A stretch of DNA of 60,000 nt from Bugula neritina (taxonomy: Eukaryota > Bryozoa > Gymnolaemata > Cheilostomatida > Bugulidae), in assembly GCA_964035545.1 (NCBI GenBank), contig OZ037768.1, positions 14,386,175 through 14,446,174 on the forward strand. The letters run 5' to 3'. Below the pieces are notes generated by a model. That model did no database searches, was not told the origin of the DNA, and saw only the letters and a program-made list of their open reading frames with translations. Both the position numbers and the translations under genes were made by a program. Each line of letters begins with the position of its first letter. Position 1 is the stretch's first letter. Below are positions 1-12,875 of this stretch, one piece after another.

Positions 1-275
1 GCCACACGTGCAGGACCGTGGTGGTGAAAGATGACCAAATTAAATGACCAATATAGTTCAGCAGAAGCAATGGAACTTGCGTCATTGTCCCAAATCAATC
101 AAAGACATGTATGCATAACTTTTGTTAAAAAACCAATTAACTTGGGCATTATACTCTGAAGTTGTATTTAGCTGATAGCCAAGGTATATGCGTGAATAAT
201 TTAATACTGCATAACTGTAACACGTAAAGGATTCTTTAACACTGTGGTACAACAAATATCAGGTGTAGTACTCAC
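1..275. other. FAM91A1 intron, left edge
   Basis: AT-rich sequence downstream of the exon 9 donor at 275. The next FAM91A1 exon is outside the window. I see no feature here. Confidence 0.5.
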
Positions 276-3200
276 TATCAATAGTTGAAGGCGAGATACA
301 ATTATCAATGCTTAGAGCATCATTTGGAGTTTCCCTCCCTTGGCTCTCACTATCGGTATCTTGTACCACTATGTCTCCCCAATCTATCAACAAATCCCCT
401 TCTTCTCTACAAATTTCATTCACATATTTCCAAGTTAGCCACCTAAGGTGAATTGCAGAAAATCTTAAACATAGTTTGCCGCCAATCAAGATGAAAATGT
501 AAAAATGCATTAACTCAATGATTCTATTGTCTGAACATCAACTGATTATAATAAGATTGTATTGACAATAAAAAGATGCTTACACCATATACAGCTAATG
601 TTAATACCAAACTCAACAATTTCACTTATTATGCAATAATATATGAGCTTACTTTTTCTTCTCAAGATTAATATTATTCCAAGAGTCATGCAAGCCTTCA
701 GGTGGCATGTCCCAATATTTCTTCTTTGCAAAATTGAGTCGACAGTAGAGAGAGATGGCATTCTGTACTAGATGTGTATCGATCTCTAAGACATTCGCAA
801 GCTAGAAAAGTAAACTAATGCTGTGAAGATAGGAAAAATATATACACATTAGCCTATTCCAGATAACCACATTAAATGGGAACAAGCCTTTAACCTTTAT
901 TGAGCTGCATACATTCTTCTTGACATGAAATCGAATATAAGCTCCAACATATACAATTGAATTGCAAAGGGCATTATAACAGCGCAGTTACGACATGCCA
1001 ATGAAGAGATCCCAATGGCTTCTTATAAAAATTACAAACACACATATATATATATATACACACATATTTAGACATAATATGTGTATTTAGACATAATATA
1101 TATGTTTCAATAGTGGTTATAATAATTATAGCGCTACTTAAAAAAACATTTTGATTTCCAAATTAACATCAGATTTCATAAGTATTTTAACTACAAAAAA
1201 ATTATGAATTAGGTTGGCTAATTCTAAAAGAACTTAACGAAAAATGTTGCAAACGAGTTTGACAGAAATTTCTACCTCTTTCACTGACGTGTGCTCATCA
1301 ATAGAGACAAATATTTTATAAAGGAGGGTTTCAAAGTAGTCTCCAAGAACTCTGTTCATTACAAACCCTTCTAATGGTGGTACAATTATCCTATCTGACT
1401 CGTACACTGGTACATCCAGGTAAACAAACCCTTTGCGGTACAAGCCTACAACATAAGTAATGGGTGGCACAGGTTGAATCTTCAAAATACCAACTCTCAA
1501 AAAATGCTAACTTTATATTGGACTTCCATTAATGCTGTAACTCTGTAAACCCATATCATAATAAACAAAAAATTTTTACAGCAGACAACAGATTTTTTGT
1601 ATGCATATGACAACTTCAACGCGAAACATTATTGCACCATGTACAACTACAACACAATAGAAGAGCTGATCTCTCCTCCTTCCCTACGTCTGTTGCCTGA
1701 GTTTTCTGAAACTCATGACTTTCTTCAATGGTCTCTACTCTCCACTGAAACCTTTAAATGTCTCGGCTCTTTCCTCCAATCAAATCAGTTTTTGGCTCAA
1801 TTCTCCAAGATTTCAGTGGTAGTGAAGCATCTTTCCAGCTTGTTTTTTTTCAGAATGCTGTTAAATCATATTTTAACCCCCTCATTTGTTATCTTACCAT
1901 TTTCCAACTTAGAGCAAAACCCCAAACCCTTCTTATTTATTTTTCCTGATTATCATAGCGACGATGTTGGATGACTCAGCCTTATTTATTGGTTGTTCTA
2001 ATTTGAAACGCCCCAAGGGTCTTTAGGTATCAGCTGTATGTTGCGCAGGTCTCACATCCAAACAGGTAGGTGGATAAAACTATTCCTGTGCAAACTTCCA
2101 TCTTGACTCTGGTACATTATACTTCTTTGTTTTTGAAGACTGAGTTTTGCAAGTATGCTAAGAATGAGCTGGCTGCTTGAATGCTCCTTTCTATCTCAGA
2201 GTCGATGCTGGCCTTAGCAGAGAAACAGCTTCTTAGAATCCACACTTTCTAAAGCTTGACTATCCACTGTTCTAGCTGCTTGTTGAGGGTCATCATTTTT
2301 GATGAAGCCAAACCTAGCACATGAGCCTTTCTAACATTCAACTTCAGTCCAAGGTGTCTGTACGCAAAATTGAAAGCATTCATTGTAATCTAAAGATTTT
2401 CTTCTAAATTTGCAAGAACTGCATGTCGTCAGCGTACTGCAGCTCATATAATACAGTTAGTAATTTTGTTTGAGGCAGGTTGGCTTATAGCCATTGAACA
2501 TCGACTATGTCTTTCATCATGTATCCCAGTTTTACTCTATTGGACATTTGTAGTTTGATGAGTACCATGCTGCCTTGCTGGTGATGAAAAACAGAAACAA
2601 ATTTTAAGAGCTATGACATAAACTTGCTTCACCCTAGTCTTCACATCATACTTCTCTGAGAATTCTCAATCTACTGGGACAGAAACATTCGAATGTCCGT
2701 GCAGAGGTTGAATCATTGTGACCAAATGTAATGGAAATTTCGCTTTTGTCAAGATTTTCTATAATGTAGGTTTGTCAAGGTTTCCAATCTCTTAGTGAGA
2801 TCAATGAAAGCCATGTATAGTTCCCGATACTGCTCTATAGCTTTCTCTCTAATTGGCTGTGCAGCAAAACCAATATCCACTGCCTCATTTCCTAGTCTAA
2901 AACCACCTTGTGTTTCTGACAGCTTCTCTTTAGCAAGTGAACATAGTATCATAGCTAGGATTTGGACCAGTTTTTATCTGCAGTAGAAAGAAGTAATATT
3001 CCTTGTAGTTCCCACAAAGAATCTTCTCCATTTGTAAAGATGGTGACCATGTTAGCATTTCTTAAATATGCAGGGTCTCTTCTTCCCAGATCATCAGCAA
3101 GGATTCAAAAGGCTATTGGCCAATGGTGCTTCTCCAAACTTGCAGGCCCCTGCTGGTGTGCAACAAGCTTTCCCTGGTTTCATAGTATTGATTGCTTCTA

Positions 3201-6200
3201 TCAGTTCTTCAATAGTTGAGAACTTATCTAGTTGGTATTTTATTGGTTGTCTTGTCATCTGGTTTAGTACAGAAGGCACTATTGTTTTCTGATCCAAAAG
3301 CTTTGAGAAATGCTCTCATCACCTCTACTTGATCCCTTCCTTGTCTTTACAGATGCCAGTCTTGTGCGTTACAGGTCTCACCCCCTTGTTAAATGATGTG
3401 CATATAGCTTCTTTGAATCAGCAAAAAATCTCTTTTAATGTTGTGATCCACCAAATTCTGAAACACATCTGACTTTCGGCCCTAACTGTTTTTCATTGTT
3501 TTCTAAACAATTTTTATGAGTGGATGACATTTCTTCAAGTAATCCCGAAGCTATGCAGCGAAATATTGAAAGCAGCACGCAGATCGGTCAATATACCACA
3601 AAATCAAAGACTTACATACTTTCCAATGATATTTGCGCATATGTTGGACAGAAAAAAGTCATAACATGCAAAAGAAAGTACAAGACATTGGTGGAGAGAG
3701 ACCAACCATGGAGCGCTATGTAGTCCACAGCCCCAGCCAATCTAAACCCTTTTGTCTCATCATGATAAGCAATAAGTTCATCCAGCAACTGCTTTTCCTC
3801 AGTTTTACAAGTCTGCAACAAATAGCATGTAAATAAGAATACGAAGCTCATGAAATATTATGTGTTTACTGCATATGGGATATACTACATAGAAGCAGGT
3901 AATTTAGCATTATAGCAAAAGCAGTAGAATTAAAAAAACAACAAAATGTAAGCCATACACAATTTTTTTGAAAATTTGAGATGCCATGACTGTGTGAGAC
4001 CTGGAAAAACAAAGCATATAAAATTCTGGAGATTCTGGAACTGAGAAAAAAGAGATGTGCCCAGTAAAATTGAAACAGCTGTAAAGGGGAGAAGGAGGAA
4101 GTGCGTCTGATTAATACTTTAAAACAGAGACACGCAGACATACTCACCCGAACATCCTCTTCAGATATAAAGCTGACCTTGACTGTCCACCAAGGTTCTA
4201 TCACCACCCCTTCAATAGGCGTCAGAGGCAGCAACGCTTTCTCAGGCTTTCTTTTCAGTTGAAACAACTTCTATTATGAGTATAAAAAGAATCTGAATCA
4301 TTATTGGATGTTAAGCCAATATTAACAATATTTTGAAACTGATGGCAAATAGCCACCCTTTTTTAATTTATAAAGTATTTAATTATCTATACAAAAATAA
4401 AAATGAATAGAAAACTAAAAAGCATGAAAAAAGATGAGATCATAGTTCACAAGAAAAACAAAAGAAAATGCAAATTCATATTTTTTCTTACAGCAACACC
4501 CCTGTTGGATTTCGTGGCATTCATCAAATCTATATATTGGTTACGCCCAATTCCCATCAGACGCAAACCTGTATAAACAACAAAATAGAAAAAGGGTGAG
4601 TTCATTTTTATTCTTACAAACATCTTAAAAACCCACAAACAAGTTATTTGCCTTAAGTCAATCTTCAAGACATTTAATATTTGCTGTCCCACATTCAGCC
4701 CTGATGCAACTATAAACAACGCAGTCAAATTGATTGTAATGCTTACTAAAGGCCTATCATGCGCTTTTCTGTAATTCTAAAAATCAGACAGCTTGCATTA
4801 GGATATAAGATAGAAATAAATAAGAATATTTAAAAATCAAACCAGTCCTATAATGAAAATGAATCTGTGAGATTCTGATTGTTTTGTAGTTCAAAGAGGT
4901 AATTTTTTATGTTTTGTTGAAATAACAGAAAAACTCACTTGCTATTGTCACATGGCATTCACAAAGCGCAGGTGATGAAAACTTTCTATTAGTGTGCTTA
5001 GCCTTTATTCTACTATATAGTAGAAAAAGAAGGCAACTCCTAATTGCTGACAATATAACCTAGAACCTAGATGCACACTATTATATTGAGTAAAACCGAT
5101 GTGATTTATTACTACTATTTTAAAAAGTTAACATGTTTAATACTTTATCAACCCCTTTTCTTTAAGCAAGCCAACTAAAAGTTTTAGAAGCTTTTGCATA
5201 ACTTAAAACTGACTTGATATTTTCAGAAAAAAACATGAAATTCGTTAAAAACATAGGATTGCAATGCTAGTCACACCGCTATGGTCTACTTTCACTTCAA
5301 CAAATAAAGTTCTCCCTCCTGGGCAAACAGTTCTTTCTATTTGCATTACATAACACTTACAATCCGCAGCAGTAAAGTTAGGCAAGGCATCATAGCTCTT
5401 TTCTTGTGCCATTATGTCTTTCATCATGTTATGATAATATGCAAATGGAGTAACCCGAAGCCCTCTAATCATAAAATCAGATAGATGATATGGGTAGAGC
5501 ATCAAATGCTGTCGGCTGTATATTAATAGGTTTTCATAATATGTTTTCTGATCTTTGCAGGCATGTTTTACTACAAAACAATTACACTCACCAAGCATAT
5601 CCTTACAAATAACTGTAATATAAATTCAGATACCTTCTAACAATGAACATCAAAGTCTATATCATGAAAACAAGCTTATACTTATTTACATTCCGTAAAA
5701 TGTAAAACTTTTACGGAAATAGCAACTTTTATATACTAAGCTTACAAGTGTCATTTTTTAAATAAAAAATCCATAAACTCTGTAAATATATTTTTTGCAA
5801 CGCCGAATGAAGTTATGAAAATCTAAACTGTCTTTGCAAATGTTTGAAATTGTGACTTTTCCAATGAGAAAACTTACCCAAGTTGCCTTTGTAAACCAAT
5901 TGGTTCTTAATACTGTAGTTTAATACTGCGAGATAATATTCTTTTGGAGAATTTCCCAGCAGCTAAATATCAAACAACAAAAACTTAATATGCTGCTGTG
6001 CTGCAAGTAGTATAAATGTATTTGCTAATTATTAGGCTTCAGATAAAAACACACTTACAAGTGGGTATATTAGAAGGAAATATATTATTATTATAATCAC
6101 AATGATAATGAAAGTAATAAGAGTTATTTGCAATTATTTAAACTGTCGCAATCCATGGTGATGATAATAACGATTTAGAAAATCAATTCTAACAAAAACA

Positions 6201-7143
6201 CCATGATCAGCACTGACAGCATTATAATGGGATTGAGTCAATGACTTGACTTTTAACTGCTTACTTTGTGTCGATACAAAAATTTAACACAAAATGTGCA
6301 ATTTGTAACAGTGTGTTACAGTGAGTATTACAGTAGCAATAGATCAGCACATCACTAACTTGTGGTTACTCAAGATTTAATAATATTTATTCTCAATACA
6401 ATACAAATGTTTAAAACAAACTTGTGAAGTTTTGAGCATTTAGTTTTGAATTGAAACTATAGAAAAATGTTTACAAGTACATAGGTCATAAGACAAACCG
6501 AAACCCAAACTTACAGCTAATGCTATTGCTAAAGAGCTAAAGTAAAAGTTGCCATTCACTTCCAGTTCCACCTTCAGTCTAAGTTTAAATTTAACAATAA
6601 CATTAACTGTAACAAATAACAATAACTCTAACTGCTCGGTCTAAATTAGAATTAAAGTTTAACTTAGAGTAAAATTAGATGATAGAATTACTATAACTTG
6701 AGCATAAGTATAATTATGCCTATTAAAAATAAAATTAGATCAATTCATCAATGATAAACTTCTAAGCTAACAAACTCAAAGTCTGCAAAAATAAAAGACT
6801 TAAAAATTAAAAAAAAACGTAGAAACTTCACTTCAAGTTTAAAACATTAACTATAATTAACTATAAGTTAGTTAATAAGTATAAGTTAGTCTCTGTCAGC
6901 ATCAACTCTTACAGCTATAGTTAGTGTCACTGTTAGTGTGTTACTCTTACACAAGTCTAAGTCTTAGTATAACTCTTAAAGTTACAGTCACACTCACAGT
7001 GACTCTGACTCTTCGTCTTATGAGTAAGTTACTCATACTCATACTCATAGGCCATAGCGGCATAGCCCTACCGATTTAACATTTCCAGGTAACTTTTCCC
7101 AAGTGTAGCCATGCTTGATGTGAAATTCAACATCAGAGTTCAT
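276..7143 (-). CDS. FAM91A1: FAM91A1 orthologue, N-terminal part (9 exons, 3' end beyond left edge)
   Basis: Exons in coding order: 7143-7072, 5962-5878, 5570-5361, 4568-4492, 4270-4148, 3812-3707, 1445-1276, 801-653, 442-276. All have AG/GT borders and matching phases, giving about 386 aa of a protein of roughly 840 aa. The start ATG at 7143 opens [20 protein letters not shown], the family N-terminus. Family-specific blocks include [47 protein letters not shown] and [23 protein letters not shown]91A1 is known as a TBC1D23 partner that helps capture endosome-derived vesicles at the trans-Golgi golgins. Exon 9 is acidic and Ser-rich, like the linker after the N-terminal domain in vertebrates. 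Exon 9's acceptor is the least certain border. Confidence 0.93.
2030..3510 (-). mobile_element. Decayed non-LTR retrotransposon (LINE) reverse-transcriptase relic
   Basis: Read on the minus strand, several frames give successive pieces of a LINE ORF2. They are a linker piece with an [16 protein letters not shown] motif (about 3200), the RT segment [14 protein letters not shown]...[10 protein letters not shown] (2749-2952), a YADD-like catalytic motif (QYADDM, about 2430) and a C-terminal [11 protein letters not shown] / YLFGCET segment (about 2040-2180). Frameshifts and stops between the pieces show it is dead. It lies within FAM91A1 intron 6 (1446-3706) on the same strand. The piece order matches RTE/Jockey-type elements; the clade is inferred. 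Confidence 0.8.
5963..7071. other. FAM91A1 intron 1, low-complexity sequence
   Basis: This is the intron between coding exons 1 and 2. From about 6600 to 7060 it is built of short degenerate TTA/CTC/AGTTA-type words (for example repeated ACTCATACTC), with no coding or RNA signal that I can see. Confidence 0.5.
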
Positions 7144-7975
7144 TTTTGCTTGACTCCTGTTTATGAAGAAATGCCCAAATCAACATTGATTGATTTTTTT
7201 AAAAATTGAGAGACTAGTTAGACTTGGTTAGAAATCAGAATGAATGTCAAGGTGAAGGTGTGTGATTTCCCTCGGAAGTAGTGTCGGAGAAGAGCGAGTG
7301 ATACGTTTGCATGTAAAGTTGTCTTACCTTTTACATGTCTGTTGGCATTGAAGGGTGGCTATGATACTATTTTGGGGCTGTTGACCAATTTAGATAGTAC
7401 TGGGGTGCTCGTTTTGAAATTTAGCCTATATTTAAGTGAGTTATGTAAATGGAGTTGTCTATAAGCAGCTCCAAGTTGGGAGTGCCGGAGTGCAGTAGTT
7501 AGGAGTTCGAAGTCTAAGTTGGAAGTTGGAACTTGAAACCACTGAGCTCGATGCTTGGAACCCCCAGCTTCAAATTCAAGAGTTCCAAACTTGGAGGTTC
7601 TTATAAAAGAATTCATGTAAATAAGTTTAAAATAATAGCATTAAATGCTACACAGCGTTTGGGGTGAGTATATGCAATATTTTTGTATTATACACTAGTG
7701 CTTGAACCATACTCCTTACTATTGACTCAATAGCCCCGCCTTCCCTGCCCCCGAACCACTACATTTAGTAACCATAAGCTTGGTGCTGTATTAAGCGATT
7801 TCCTTTTCGAACGGTTTACCGAACAAACTTTATAAACATTCTAAACTATTGCTTTGACTTTTGTTGCAGTTAACTATCTTTTTTTACTGTATTAGCATCA
7901 CTAATGGCTATAATTCTATACTTTATAGTATGATTATGCGTTTCGAATTTTTTATTTAATGCAAGAGTTGGAAAA
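7144..7975. promoter_or_regulatory. Divergent intergenic region between FAM91A1 and ISCA1 (candidate bidirectional promoter)
   Basis: About 830 bp separates the FAM91A1 start codon (7143, minus) from the ISCA1 start codon (7976, plus). Both are broadly expressed housekeeping-type genes. A short GC-richer patch lies near 7730-7760. I see no clear TATA box. Shared promoter function is inferred from the head-to-head arrangement only. Confidence 0.5.
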
Positions 7976-10900
7976 ATGTCTGCTACTACCAAATTAACTG
8001 CCACTGTGCGTACAGCTACTAAAAGAAGTATTCGCCCTACGAAAGCAGCTTTAACATTGGTAACTAACAGTAACAATAACATGAACATCAACTACTTACC
8101 TCATTTTATTTTACAATAATAATTGTCTATATCAGTGAAAGTTTCAGATACTTTTGGAATGTTTGTTAAATTTCAGTTTTGATTTTATGGGAAACCTACA
8201 TTCTAATTTTTACATTCTGATTCACATTGTCATTGTGATTTAGATTCAGATTGACCTTTAACTTTAGTTTTAGTTATAATTGAGTGCAGGTTTGTTTCAT
8301 AATAAATTTAATGTTTAATTTTATATTATATTCATGATAATAATCAGTTATTATTATTAATATTATCATTGTTATAAATATATTATTATAATTATTAATA
8401 CTATTACTATTAGTATTAGTATTAGTGTTGCTAATATTAATACTACTACTACTAGTTTCATTAGTAAATTTGAGAAGCCCTCATTTTCGCATTGAGATTG
8501 ACCTTTAAGTTGAGGGCAGGGTTTTCATGTTTGATTTTTATTTTATATTGTAATTTTATAATAAGCATGATAATAATAATAATAATATGATATAAAAACA
8601 CTATTGCTCTATCAATTCTAATGGGAGAAGTAGCTCAATGACACGAGTTTTGATAGGGCATGAAATAAACTACCTTCTATATATAGATGACCTAAAGCTG
8701 TACGGGGGAAATCAAGTTTGAACTGGAAGCTTTAGTAAACACTGCCAAGATCTTCACAAGAGATGTAGAAATGAAATTTAATTTACAAAAAAATGTGCCA
8801 CACTGGTTATGAAAAGATAAAAGAAAATGGAGGACACAGGAATCAACCTGCCTGATGAACAGGTAATCGAAGATCTTGGTGAGGAGTCGTATAAGTACCT
8901 TGGAATTCTTGAGGTTGATGGAATAAAGATGGATAAAATGAAAAATAGGATCAATAAGGAGTACTATAAGCAAACAGAAAAGTCATAGACTCAAACTGAA
9001 TAGAAAGAATATGGTAAAAGCAATAAGCACATGAGCAGTGGCAGCAGTGCATTATACAGCTGAGATACTTGACTGGACTGTTGAGTTAAAAGGACATAGA
9101 CAGAAAAACAAGGAAGCTTATAACATTAAATCGTGCACTCCATCTAAAAGCAGGTGTGGACAGCCTGTATGATAGCAAAAGGGAAGGCTGCCAAGAATGG
9201 TTTTAATTCAGGAATGTGTAAGGATTGAAGAATTCAGCATGTTAAATTATATTAGAACATGTATTGATGGAAACACCATACTGGTAAATTTCTAAAGAAC
9301 AAAACAGCGGTAGAACTTGAGAACAATAAAGTGATAAAAATAACTGATGGATAGAAGGAAAAGACTCTAAATCTACATGGTCAGTTCATCAAAAGGGTGG
9401 AAAAAGTGAAAACATACTCGTGGAACTGGTAAAATCTAGTTGGTTGAAAAAAGAAACAGAAGAGCTGCGGTTGGCTGCGCAAGATCAAGCACTTCCTACT
9501 AAAAATTGGAAAATAGCAATAATAAAAAAAACAAAGTAGCAAGAAGTGTCGGATGTGTAATACAAGAGACGAAACTGGGATGCATATACTGAGTAAATGT
9601 GAGAAGCTAGCACAAGGAGAATATAAGAAAAGGACACAACCATCGATAATTTATTGGTAGCTGTATGAAATTCACGGGTTTCAGAGGAGCAAGAATTGAT
9701 ATTACCACTGAGCAAAATCAGTACTGGAAAATGAAAACATAAAATTTTTTTGGGATTTCAACATACATACCAAATCAGTCATTGAAATTAGAAGGGCTGA
9801 TATTGTGGTAGTTGACAAGAATATGGTTATTGTATAGCTACAACAGCCAGCTCTGTCTTGCATTTAGATCATTTAGATCTTACATTTGGATTATTTAGAT
9901 TTTAGTAAGACAGAGCTGGCTATTTTAGCTATACAATAACCAGCTATGCATTGTATAAGGTGACCATGTTATCATTATTCAAAGAGTGGTGACAGCCAGC
10001 AAAACAAATGGTTAGTGGGATTTATATGGCAGCTGCCAGTTTCAGCATTGCTCAATAACCAAAACCACAAAAATACTTTGAAGTTGATTTTGTTCCAAAT
10101 TAATCAAGAAAAAATATTTTTAAAAAATTTCTGGAACTGTTAGTATGTGTGCCTATGCCAAAATATATGTCAGAAAAAAAGAAACTCATGCTAGCAGTAG
10201 TCTTCACACAAACCTTAAATTTCTACTGATTGTATGTGCTTTCTTTCCATCATGAATGTTCCCCTATGTACCTGGTAGAAGGAGACAACTCCAAATTATA
10301 AATTTCCATAGAAGAACTTCTGAAAAGGGTCTAATAGTGATATAATAATTTGGTTCAGGAAAAAAGTTTGTTGTAGTGCTGATTTAGGTACAATTAAATT
10401 TAGAAGCTGGCTTTGTAGGAAATTATCAAAAATAGTTTCAGCAAGATTAGAAGTTGAAAATTCTTAGTTGCTGAAACTTTTCCAATGACTATTTCAAATT
10501 TGCTGAGTTGCTAGCTAAGAAGTTATAATTGATTCCAGCAATTAGCAATTTCAACAAAATATTTCATAGTCTAATGCTCATGTCATTTTCTTTTATATTT
10601 AATTTCAGGCATGTTTATATTTAATATTTATAAGTATTTGATAGAAATTGAAAATGTTCAAATGCATTCAAACTGTTACATAAAAGAGAAATAATCAGTA
10701 GATCTACTTTTACCTATATTATTATTTTTTACAATATAATTATGAACAATTCCAGCTACTACCATCCAAAGCCTTTCAATCCCCAATTTACTTTTGATAT
10801 TTTTCATTATTAATAGTTAATGCAGATTCAAAAGTCTAAGACATGGTGTAAGTTTAAGAAATTATATGAGATAGCATCAGATTATTATCAACTTAAATTT

Positions 10901-12875
10901 TCAAGGCATTTTGCAATTTTACCAAATATCTTTTGTTGAAAATGTCAAATTTGTGATCTCTATTAGTATCACACGAGCAGACGTTATTGTATTTGCTCAT
11001 TCCTATTTTTACTTGTAAGTCAGTTGCCATCTAATATTTTACTAATGTAGTTGTACTACATAAAGTAATTCTAATTTATACTGATCACAATTGTTGATAA
11101 ATTTGTTGTAAGTCATTTTATTATTTCATAATGGTATTTTGAAATAAAAAGGTTAATGTTGTCATGATATAATTAGGATCTCTAAATAATTAAATCGGAT
11201 ATTAAATTTGAAAAAATTATGCTTAGCAACATTAGTTTAATTTCACTTGTGACTTTAGACACCAGCAGCTGTTGAGAAGATAAAAGAGATTTTGCAATCA
11301 AAGCCAGATGTTGTAAGTATACCTTTTAACATACACCTATGTTATGCTTTATAGTCATAGTGATTATTTTTCTTGGTTGTTCTGAGCACCTAGGGCCTAG
11401 GCAGAGAAACAAACCTGTTTAAACCACATTTTAAGGACTTTGTCACTTATAAGTAAATGTGTAGTTTGTGAAAATACTTTTATATCAAGCTTCACATGAC
11501 ATATGCATAAGTAGAGTGCAGAGCTCTTCTAGGGTAATTTAAGGTAGGATATGTGGAAGGCTTTGTGCAGTTGTTTCAGAAAATATGACTTATAAATATT
11601 TGTCAAGACTGAACGTTGTACGTTTCAATAAAAAATAAGTACATTGTCTGCTGTTGTTGAGGTTGGTGGTAAAGTACCAAACATGCTACGAAGTAGTTCT
11701 GGTGATTGAGTTTTGATTGCTGATTATTTTGACAATTTTTGTTAAAGTATAATAAAACTATTAATCTTCACCATGTTCTCAATTTACTAACATATTATAA
11801 TACAGTAATAAAATACTTATATTACATATCATAAATCTAAAACGACATGTTTTTAATAAAAAATAGGAATATGAATCGTCAACCACAGTATGTTGATAGC
11901 TCAATTTTAAGAATGTTCTCTTGTATTGAGTCGCACTGTTGTCTGCTAAACACAACAACTTACAACTGATATAGTGCTAAACTGCAGCTTACTGTATATT
12001 TTATTTTTCAATTTACTTCTCCTAAAGTTTTATAATGTATATGCTGAGCAAATCCAGCTATAGCTAAATGTTGTACAAACTGCATTTCTTTGTGTTATAT
12101 TTCCCAGAGCTCATTTTTATTGTAGCAGGCTCTTAAAATAGGAGTGAAAACAAGAGGCTGCCGTGGCTTGTCATACACACTGGACTATGCTTCAGATAGG
12201 TCTAAATTTGATGAGCTGGTTGACCAAGATGGTTTGTATGAGTTAGCAAGTTCAATTTTTTAATTGTTGCTATCTTAGCTCAACATTTTAGGACGATTGA
12301 TGATTACTTTTATGAATTTCCTACCTGGCCTGGTATTCATGAAAGATAAACTGGTTATCTATGCCTCTTTGTATACATACATCATTACAATATAAAAGTG
12401 ACCAATTAAAATATTTAGGCTGCAGTAAATAGAAGTTACAATAGTTTCAATTTTTCAGTATCAGATAATATTGACTTTGAAATTTAAAAAAATATATTAA
12501 GCCTTTTTGAAAGCTTCTTGTAAGAAAATTCATTATTTATCAAATCATTTCGTTTTGGGTAGCTTTCTTATAGACTAACACCCAACACTGCTAGTACAGT
12601 AGTCGCCAGCTCAGTATTATATGCATGTTTATAAAGTAACTACATTTAAAAGCTGAAATGAAAATTTTGCTTTGTTTCAAGGTGCCAAAGTCCTTATTGA
12701 CTCTAAAGCCCAAATGACACTGCTAGGCACTGTTATGGACTATGTAGATGGAAAGCTGGCTAGTGAGTTTGTTTTTGAGAATCCAAATGTTACTGGCTTC
12801 TGTGGTTGTGGGGAAAGTTTTTCTCTAAATAAAGACAGTTTGCCATCTTTTAAAAAGGTTGAGAAACAGTCTTGA
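7976..12875 (+). CDS. ISCA1: ISCA1, A-type iron-sulfur cluster assembly protein (4 exons, complete)
   Basis: Exons 7976-8059, 11259-11312, 12126-12231 and 12682-12875 (stop TGA) encode 145 aa. The start MSATTKLTATVRTATKRS is rich in Ser, Thr and basic residues, as expected of a mitochondrial presequence. The A-type core is clear: KTRGCRGLSYTLDYA carries the first ligand Cys and FCGCGESFSL carries the C-x-C pair. ISCA1 works with ISCA2 and IBA57 in late mitochondrial [4Fe-4S] assembly. The protein has about 15 residues after ESFSL that the 129-aa human protein lacks. Exon 3 could start at CAG (12126) or three bases later; the first choice keeps the usual loop length. Confidence 0.95.
8210..8600 (+). 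repeat. Degenerate duplicated block with TTA/TAC triplet tracts
   Basis: Two related segments lie at about 8235-8345 and 8480-8585. Both contain GATTGACCTTTAA and end in a (TAA)n-like tract, and they are separated by TTA/TAC triplet runs. The block lies in ISCA1 intron 1, just before the LINE relic. Its origin is unknown. Confidence 0.5.
8640..9830 (+). mobile_element. R2/NeSL/Hero-type LINE 3' half, decayed
   Basis: Plus-strand pieces in shifting frames give the RT catalytic motif YLLYIDDLKLY (about 8670), then DEQVIEDLGEESYKYLGILE (8855-8910) with MKNRINKEYYK. A Cys/His knuckle follows (CRMCNTRDETGMHILSKC, about 9548-9605). Last comes IRRADIVVVDK (about 9790-9820), which fits the PD-(D/E)xK restriction-like endonuclease of R2-type elements. 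The order RT, thumb, zinc knuckle, endonuclease is diagnostic of that superclade. Stops and frameshifts show it is dead. It sits in ISCA1 intron 1, same strand. Confidence 0.82.
9825..9941. repeat. 35-bp inverted repeat at the 3' end of the LINE relic
   Basis: Arms 9825-9859 and 9907-9941 are reverse complements at 33 of 35 positions, with a 47-bp spacer. The left arm begins inside the endonuclease remnant, just after VVVDK. An RNA from this site would form a long hairpin. Confidence 0.85.

Noticed and set aside
1597-1974. 125-codon plus-strand open frame in FAM91A1 intron 6
   Set aside because: It is antisense to the gene, of intron-like composition, and resembles no protein family.
7359-7616. 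85-codon open frame between FAM91A1 and ISCA1
   Set aside because: Built on repeated TTGGAAC/GAAGT words, with no homology I recognise and no splice context.
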